Shown in pieces: positions 57,035 through 64,000 of a stretch of 64,000 nt of DNA (the first letter of the stretch is position 1; the number at the start of each line of letters is the position of its first letter). The DNA is from Oxytricha trifallax (lineage: Eukaryota; Ciliophora; Spirotrichea; Sporadotrichida; Oxytrichidae), in the NCBI GenBank assembly GCA_000711775.1, contig ARYC01000266.1, positions 120,221-184,220 on the forward strand, in the 5' to 3' direction. A model generated the notes under the pieces. That model searched no databases, was not told the origin of the DNA, and worked only from the letters and a program-made list of their open reading frames with translations. A program made the position numbers and the translations under genes.

Positions 57035-57825
57035 TCACATTTTAAATTTGCCCGTAAAGGGATTTGGCTTCTCTTTCTTTTCTTCCTCTTAAGGCTTGCT
57101 TGGGCCTATGTTTCTTCTCTTAGTGCCAGCTCCTGCATCTATGTTCATCTCTTCTGGCTTTTATAAATCTTTGAAGAGTCTCTTACTCAATTCATGTTTT
57201 ACTTGAGACTTTCTCTCTCTGTTTAATTTGCTGCGCTCTTTCATCAAGTATATAGCAGTACCAGGTTTTTCTATAAAGTTAGAAGACTAAGCTTACTTGA
57301 GATGAAAGGATGCTTTTAAAGTTCCTACAGCCAGGTATCACTTATTTTAATACCTTGCTTCTCTTTTTCTTCAGGAGAGATGCTGTAGCGTTTCTTATTA
57401 GCTTCTTAAATAACTTCATTTAAGTACTCAGGTTTCAGAGTTGCTAGAACACCAAAGAAGAAGTTTCTCTCTGGCAACTTATTAGAGAGCTGTAGCTTTG
57501 ATGGAAGGTAGAGAGCTACGTCTGGATCACTCATAGCATCGTCATATAGGTTTGTCACTGATATTTCAGGGTAGTTAGGTATCTCTATCATCCTAATTTC
57601 ATTAGACTTAAAAGCTTTTTTCTCTTCACTAAGTAAGGCTTTTAAGAATGAGATTTTAGTTCCCTCCTAAGTTGGCAAGAACAATCCAACTATAATGGAT
57701 TTATTAATCTTACTTAAGAACTTACCTTGCTATACCAAAAATCTATAAAGGTCCTCTTTACTTCGAAATTTTCCTATTAAATCTTGAGATTAAATTCTCT
57801 TCATTGCATCATTCATAGACTCCAT
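57035..57825 (-). CDS. TBE-C 22-kDa ORF
   Basis: Minus strand, start MESMNDAMKRIQSQDLIGKF at 57825, stop TGA 57035-57037, about 263 codons, 6 bp from the transposase stop. The frame is open over most of its length: VGLFLPTQEGTKISFLKALL, EIPNYPEISVTNLYDDAMSD, QLSNKLPERNFFFGVLATLK and DTWLQELQKHPFISSKL, then a basic C-terminus after a frame change near 57260. Better preserved than its neighbours, as in TBE-A. Function unknown. Confidence 0.88.
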
Positions 57826-58045
57826 CTTGCTTCCTCTTTCTAGAAATGTTAATGAAATTTAAAATTATGGATATCCATTCTAAGTTTATTAAAATCTTAC
57901 TACTTAATAGGGAGGACCTACTGGAGGTCAACCTTGAAAAGATATGAGGAGAAGCATTGAAAAACTTGCTCCAAGTTTCACAGATTGATTTCCATTTTTA
58001 TCAATCTATCTCCATTAAATTGCTCCTAATAATGTTTAATTATTT

Positions 58046-58187
58046 TAGGAGGTCCTCCAAATTAAGTTCAAACTTTATTAGGAGTTAAATTTTAAGGTTA
58101 AAACTTAATTAGGAGCATATTAAATTTAAAAATGTTTAATAACTTTACCTCTAAATTAAGTTCAAACTTGATTTAGAGGACCTCCTA
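58046..58187. promoter_or_regulatory. Palindromic GGAGGTCCTCC pair in TBE-C
   Basis: TAGGAGGTCCTCCA (58046-58059) and TTAGAGGACCTCCTAG (58174-58189) with TTAGGAG/CTCCTAA half-sites between, in the gap between the divergent 22-kDa and 57-kDa genes. Equivalent to 25689-25830 in TBE-A. Confidence 0.55.
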
Positions 58188-58387
58188 GAGAAACAAAACT
58201 TCATTAGGAGTATTTTAATTTACTAAAATGAATAAAATTCTCATAAAATATGTCAACTTACAGACTTTAATGGTTATTTTATTATCTTATCTCTCAGCAA
58301 AGAATCTACCAGAGTGCCTTATAGTCTTCTATAATACTTTATCTCGGTAGATATTATTATTATAATAAAATATATCAGAAAACTAAA

Positions 58388-59877
58388 ATGAGCGCTAACC
58401 TTTTAAGAAGAGCGGCATTACTTGGAACAAGCCAATAAAAGTTATCATTCCAGCAACCAAGAAAAGTTGAGACCAGAGACGCTTTTACTCAGTGGGAGCT
58501 TACTTATGACAAATTTGACCAGTCTAGCTTTGAAATTTAAATTTTAAATATAAATTATTTAGGAGGTCATCATAGAAGCTGTGAAAATTGAGTTAGAGGT
58601 TAAAGAACCCGCCATAGAGCATTCATAAATACCAGCCAAAGTTGACTATTAATGCAAAGAATGCAATAAAGTTTTCCCTTACAAGTCAACTTTTAAGAGA
58701 CACTTGAGAGATATACACAACGATATGCCAAGATTATATCTCAAGCATTAAAGAAAGATGGGAAGTATGTCTGTAAGTTCTGTGAGAAGCCATATTCTCA
58801 TACTAGAGACCTCAAAGTACACTTAAAGAAAAAGACCAATTAAAGTTTTGTCTTTATTCTTGAATCTACAGGGAATAGATTCCTCTAAAAGAGGAGATCA
58901 AGAAACCCAAAGGAGTCTATGAGAGTTGAAGTCTAGAAGTAAGTTAAAAATCAAAGAAAGCAGTCAAGAACTTTCCAGTCTCTGAGATCAATAAAATCAT
59001 GGTTAAAATAGAGGCAATGAAGAATTCTATATTAAAAATTATTGACTTAAATTCTTCCCTAGAAAGCTACCTCACTCTTGAAAATAAAATAGAGAAGAGA
59101 GTCATTACTGATGAATAATATGCTTATAAGATATATCCATTCATAATTACTTCCTTGCTGATGACAAGTTCCAAATGGAATTTGCAAATGAGTATTATGC
59201 TCTTTAAAGGCAAAGTTAAATGAGTGCAGGTATATCATCTAGCTTGATGCTATTTTACTTGGTAAAAATCATGTAGCCTTCAGGCTCCCTTTACTTGAAA
59301 TGACTTACAGAGAATTCTTATCTGACAATAGATGTCAGAGATAAATTAGCTAGAGAATTCTTATCTGACAATAGATGTCAAAGATAAATTGGATAGATAG
59401 CAGATAGTTGAGGGGATAGAAGAGCTTCACAAGCTAGGTTATGTTCATAGAGACTTAAAGTCAGAGAATATCATGTTGAACTTTCAGCCTCTTAGAGGTT
59501 ATATTATAGACTTCAACAGAGCTCAAAGAGTGCAAGCCTCTGCATAAGGAAATGTATACGGCACTCCTGGGTATTTTCCAGAGAGAGAGGATTGGAGAGA
59601 TGGAGACACTTAATGGGATATCTGGGCTCTAGCAGTAATAATAATAGAGAGCGACATGCCAAGAAAAGATTACTTTAGCTGCAAGGGTGAGAGAGATTCT
59701 AAGCAGAGAATCAAACAATATCTCGATAAAATAAATGGAGGTCTCAGAGAACTTGCATACTCAACTATTATCAAGCCAAGCTAAGAGAATTAACAAACAA
59801 TAGAAACAATTTAACATCATCTTAGAAAGATAAAATTCAGAGAACTGCCACATGACACTAAACTTATGTTTGTGTGA
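58388..59877 (+). pseudogene. TBE-C 57-kDa zinc-finger/kinase-like gene
   Basis: Start MSANLLRRAALLGTSQ at 58388, stop TGA 59875-59877, about 496 codons, the size expected for the 57-kDa TBE protein. Two C2H2-type fingers (YQCKECNKVFPYKSTFKRH near 58645; CKFCEKPYSHTRDLKVH near 58770), a basic linker, then a kinase-like C-terminal half with LGYVHRDLKSENIM (catalytic loop intact), IIDFNRAQ (DFN for DFG) and GTPGYFPEREDWRDGD. Damage: a 2-base insertion near 59143 relative to TBE-D, a 43-bp tandem duplication at 59309-59394, and frame changes in the second finger. The fold is inferred from the motifs. Confidence 0.85.
59309..59394. repeat. 43-bp tandem duplication in the 57-kDa gene
   Basis: Two adjacent copies beginning AGAGAATTCTTATCTGACAA, nearly identical, absent from TBE-A and D. 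43 is not a multiple of three, so it breaks the frame. Confidence 0.85.
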
Positions 59878-60039
59878 GATATTTTAAAAACTCGCTTGTT
59901 ATACTCACTTAAATTACTAATATTTAAACATTAAACCCCTACATAACCTATTAAAACCCTAATAAAGTATGCACTAATAGTCTACTTTTATCAATCAAAA
60001 ACTCAATCAAACTACTGAAAGGGTTTTGGGGTTTTGAAT

Positions 60040-60532
60040 GTGTTGAATTAATAAGCTAATAGATTCTAATCATATTTATGTTGCTTTTACAATCTATTAT
60101 TACATTGTATAAATGATATTTCCACTCGTGTTTAAGTGATTGCTATAGTTTTTATTGTCATTTTATTGAATAGTCTGGTAAGTTGACTATGATTAATTTC
60201 TGTTTTCTTGATATGGGTGAGAAGACATTTCTAGGTTTTTGCTCTAATTTTATTGATAAAATTTTTGCTGTTAGGAATTAAGTCTGTTTAGATGATTACT
60301 AGCTCCACTTAAGTTATAGGCATCGCTGATAGTGCTGTTATATTATAAATCAAATCAATGTATTGTTGAACAATCTCTAAATATTAATTGATAATTATAT
60401 GCTAAATCATAGATTGAAAAAAGAAAAACTCGAATTTATTAAATAAGTATGACTTTAAGATCATTATAAGAACAACTATTAATTTGAGTCAAATAAAAGG
60501 ATAAAGAATGAAATATAAATGGAGATTAATCG

Positions 60533-60571
<39 letters not shown>

Positions 60572-62740
60572 TTAATTTTATATAATCAAATGCATCTATG
60601 ATATATTAAATCAAATTTATAATTTGCCTCTTTATAAATAAATTTTCAATAATATTGCTGTTTGTTGAGATATTTTTCGCTGCGATTATTGTCTCTTAGT
60701 AGTAGATATTGATCTTTCTTGAACCCCTATTTACAAAAAACATTGTAATATTATTTTTAATGTATAGTTTTCTTCTTCTTGAAGGTTTCAATAAGATTTT
60801 TATTGACTTATATGGATGATTATTTTCTATATGAAAGTTAATCTAGAAGTCAAATCCCATTTTAATTAATTTAAATATAATTTCATATAATGAAGAATTT
60901 TAGCAATTTAAATGAAAATATAGACTTACGGGTAAAAAATCTCCGAGATGGGCAATTCGTGTGCTGTTAAATTTTGAATTTTCTACTGGAATAAATGCCT
61001 ATTCATAATTCTATTGTTTTTATAATACTAGTCTAGTTGATATAATGCTTTTAATTGTCGTTGGATGATGATATGCTAGATGCATTAAAATCCTAATCAT
61101 TTTAAAGAACTTAGATTTGGATTAAAACAATAAGAAAAAGACTATAAATAATTGTTAAAATTTAAGAGTCCGTCTCTTTTTACAACTTAATGTACTATGA
61201 TATATTTTATTAAATAAATTTATTCCAGTGTGCATATTTAATTTTAAAACTATATGTTATAATGAACTTTGTTTATTTGTAAATTTTATTCAAATTAATT
61301 TTCGTTTACGTTCAAATTTTATTAATTAATAAATGAGGGATTATTATTCAATTGCGAAATTATTATAATAATTACTTTCATTTTTAATTTTATTATTTTA
61401 GACAAAACTCTAGATACAATTCCTTTGCATAGATATTTATTGTAAGAAAATAAGGGGAATTAATAAAATCTCTTAATTATTATCATTATTGCTTCTTTTA
61501 CTATATAATTTGCTTAAATTGTTAAAATAATGTCCCTAAATATTTTGTTTTTGAACGTATTAGCATTTAATAACTGCCTTTCTTCTCCTCATCAGCATAT
61601 TTCCTCTATTTCATTAATCCGCTATCAATTTCATTAGTTTAGTTTATAGTTTTAGACGGAGTTAAGTGGTTAATATGGTTTTTAGATTTTCTTAAACTCT
61701 TTTCCAATTATCTTTTATTTGAATCTTACACTGCTTCGAGAAATTTTGAGAATTTTCTCTTGCATAAATAGTAATTATGGTCATATTTACCTCCAATTGG
61801 CTACTGTGAATCAATTTATAGATTACCATTGCTATTATGGTTTGTCTATGAATTTATATCTGGTGAAGTTTTTATCAACTAATTTCCAATGAATTGTTTG
61901 ATTTATTGTTTTAATCTAGGATACTCCTGCAGAGGCTTTAATTTATCGCTTGATGCTAAGAATTCTGGTAACATTTTGTTCAATTAATTTGGTGAGTTAG
62001 AGATTGAATTTTTTTTTAAGTTATGATGTTTTTAGATTTTACATGGTCTTCTATTTACTTTATTCTTGATCTTTTTAGCCAAGCTCTATCTGTAAATTAA
62101 TAACCTCTTATTATTTATATTTTTGTGAGTTTTATAAAATTAAAAATATGCATTAAATTAATGTTAAATAAACTATTTTTATAATTCAAATTACTATAAA
62201 ATTTATTCTAAATCTAAATATTGCTTTTATCTACTTACTTATTGTTATGTAAAAATATTAAAATTATTGTTTGAGTTTTTGAATTTGATTTTTTAGGATT
62301 TTAATGATAGTATTATAAAATCAAAATAGTCTTTTAAAATCAGGAAATTATTAATAATCAAGATTTCAATATTATAAATTTCAATAAAGCTCTGTTCTTA
62401 GCTCATAAATTCTCCATTATTAGTGTTTCCATCATTACATTCAATTTCACTTATTATTGATGAAATTTAGAAAGATATTCGCGTTTGAGATCTTCCCATC
62501 CCAGCATCACTAAGAAATATTTAAAAGTTCAATATGTTGAAAAATCGAGCACTTCTCATTTTAACAATTATATATTAGACTTAATGTTGACAGTGAAGAG
62601 CCCACTATGTTTACTACAATTTTAATAATTTTTAGATTATTAGCAAATTTAAAAAGGCATATTAAAACTTTTTAAGTTTTAATGATAATTGATTAAAGTT
62701 TTCACTATTTAGTTTAATATATATAGAATTTTTAATAGTA
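60040..62740. other. AT-rich spacer between TBE-C and TBE-D, with a (TA)n run
   Basis: About 2.7 kb. A (TA) run lies at 60536-60570. A few short stretches have slightly higher GC content (60160-60330, 61560-61960, 62460-62530), but no frame with coding character could be followed on either strand. Nothing else recognised. Confidence 0.5.
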
Positions 62741-62742
62741 AT

Positions 62743-64000
62743 CAAAATCCCAAAACCCTTTCAGTAGTTTGATTGAGTTTTTGATTGATAAAAGTAGACT
62801 ATTAGTGCATACTTTATTATGGTTTTAATAGGGTTTATGCAGGGGTTTAATGTTTAAATATTAGTAATTTAAGTGAGTATAACAAGCGAGTTTTTAAAAT
62901 ATTTCACACAAACATAAGCTAAGAGTCAAGTGGCAATTCTCTGAATTTTATCTTTCTAAGTTGATGTTTGATTGTTCTATTGTTTGTTAATTCTCTTAGC
63001 TTGGCTTGATAATAGTTGAGTATGCAAGTTCTCTGAGACCTCCATTTATTTTATTTTTATCGAGATATTGTTGGATTCTTTGCTTAGAATCTCTCTCACC
63101 CCTGCAGCTAAAGTAATCGTTTCTTGGCATGTCGCTCTCTATTATTATTACTGTAAGAGCCCAGATATCCCATTAAGTGTCTCCATCTCTCCAATCCTCT
63201 CTCTCTGGGAAATATCCAAGAGTGCCGTATACATTTCCCTATGCAGAGGCTTGCACTCTTTGAGATCTGTTGAAGTCAATAATATAAACTCTAAGAGGCT
63301 GAAAGTTCATCATGATATTCTCTGGTTTAAGTCTTATGAACATAACCTAGCTTGTGAAGCTCTTCAATTCCCTCAACTATCTGCTATACTATCTAGCTAA
63401 TTTATCTCTGACATCTATTGTCAGATAAAAATTCTCTGTAGTCATTTCAAGAAAAGGAAGCCTGAAGGCTACATGATCTTTACCAAGTAATATATCATCG
63501 AGCTAGAAGATATGCCTGCACTCATTTAACTTTGCCTTTTAAAGAGCATAATACTCATTAGCAAATTCCATTTGGAACTTGTCATCAGCAAGGAAGTAAT
63601 TGAAAGGATATATCTTGTAAGCATATTATTCATCCGTAATGACTCTCTTCTCTATTTTATCTTCAAGAGTGAGGTAGCTTTATAAGCAAGAATCTAAGTC
63701 AATAATTTTTAATATGGGAATTTTCATTGCCTCTATTTTAACCATGATTTTATTGATCTCAGAGACTGGAAAGTTCTTGACTGCTTTCTTCATTTTAACT
63801 TACTTCTAGACTTCAACTCTAAGAGACTCCACTGGGTTTCTTGATCTTCTCTTTTAGTGGAATCTATTCCCTGTGAGTTCATGAATAAAGACAAAACATT
63901 AATTGTGCTTTTTCTTTAAGCGCACTTTGACGTCTCTAGTATGAGAAAATGGCTTCTCACAGAACTCACAGACATACTTCCCATCTTTCTTTTAATGCTT
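62743..64000 (-). mobile_element. TBE-D: left end only
   Basis: Tip CAAAATCCCAAAACCCTTTC at 62743, preceded by AAT (62740-62742). The terminal repeat matches TBE-A and C (one base change in the outer C4 block). Orientation as TBE-A, with the 57-kDa gene first. It runs past the window end. Confidence 0.93.
62904..64000 (-). pseudogene. TBE-D 57-kDa gene (C-terminal part)
   Basis: Minus strand, stop TGA 62904-62906 intact. The kinase-like half matches TBE-C: the DFN region near 63270 and the EREDWRDGD region near 63190 are present. At the catalytic loop (near 63335) one base is missing relative to TBE-C, so the HRDLK motif is out of frame. Zinc-finger sequence begins to appear at the window end (63955-64000, CxxC region). 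The N-terminus lies outside. It lacks the 43-bp duplication of TBE-C. Confidence 0.88.

Larger units (their letters stand above)
55872..60036 (+). mobile_element. TBE-C: full-length telomere-bearing element
   Basis: 4165 bp with a perfect AAT duplication (55869-55871, 60037-60039), i.e. the ANT target. Terminal inverted repeats of about 135 bp start CAAAACCCCAAAACCCTTTC and contain further telomere-like GGGTTTTAATAGGGTTT blocks. Genes: transposase (plus), 22-kDa (minus), 57-kDa (plus). It is the most complete copy here and was used as reference for A, D and E, yet it has a substituted catalytic residue and frame-breaking changes. Confidence 0.95.

Noticed and set aside
55872-60036. True telomeres at C4A4 blocks
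   Set aside because: The blocks are only one or two repeats long, occur in inverted pairs and are flanked by ANT duplications, so they are TBE tips and not chromosome ends.
1-64000. CRISPR arrays, bacterial operons, rRNA genes
   Set aside because: No regularly spaced repeats with unique spacers, no ribosome-binding-site-led operons and no rRNA-like sequence were seen; the features are those of a ciliate germline.

Overview
This window is germline (micronuclear) DNA of a stichotrich/spirotrich ciliate of the Oxytricha-Stylonychia type. Three things in the sequence say so. (1) Coding regions stay open only if TAA and TAG are read as Gln, with TGA as stop. (2) Several copies of telomere-bearing elements (TBE) are present, with C4A4-type tips, 3-bp ANT target duplications and the known gene triplet: a DDE transposase, a '22-kDa' ORF and a '57-kDa' zinc finger plus kinase-like ORF. 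(3) The genes are broken up by AT-rich, IES-like stretches. The DNA is very AT-rich. Coding blocks and two GC islands stand out by composition.

Layout. 1-6 kb: the end of a palindromic TA element, a truncated TBE (2140-4086) carrying a 1.07-kb TA-flanked inverted-repeat element with a secreted-protein-like cargo, and an unidentified gene fragment. 6.3-8.4 kb: an inverted-repeat element with a membrane-protein cargo and a 944-bp foldback element inside one of its terminal repeats. 11-17.6 kb: a fossil TBE transposase, a divergent TBE relative (13.05-14.9 kb), a Cys-rich ORF and a second, decayed Tc1/IS630-like transposase. 17.9-22.3 kb: a GC-rich island, an 807-bp foldback and an unidentified gene followed by two strong hairpins. 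23.6-28.5 kb: a foldback, TBE-A and a G-run-ended element. 29.3-46.1 kb: a transposon-poor block of host genes (a membrane protein, a VPS9-domain protein, a giant coiled-coil protein of about 2,000 residues, and a multi-pass RING-H2 protein). 46.5-54.3 kb: a Q/N-rich gene ending in a likely SUMO-like domain, interrupted by TBE-B. 54.3-55.8 kb: three elements nested inside one another. 55.9-60.0 kb: TBE-C. 62.7-64.0 kb: the start of TBE-D.

Main message. Besides TBEs, the window holds a family of elements that share TA target duplications and long inverted repeats. Several insertions have a pre-insertion allele visible elsewhere in the same window, either in a sister TBE or in the opposite hairpin arm, so their boundaries can be set to the base. 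Two of them carry non-transposase protein-coding cargo. A second unusual architecture, seen twice, is an element whose ends are runs of G/C followed by short tandem subterminal repeats, flanked by 7-8-bp repeats.

Limits. Most coding regions show frame changes every few hundred bases and isolated in-frame TGA codons. Short IESs, introns, sequence errors and true decay cannot be separated without the macronuclear sequence, so gene limits are approximate.
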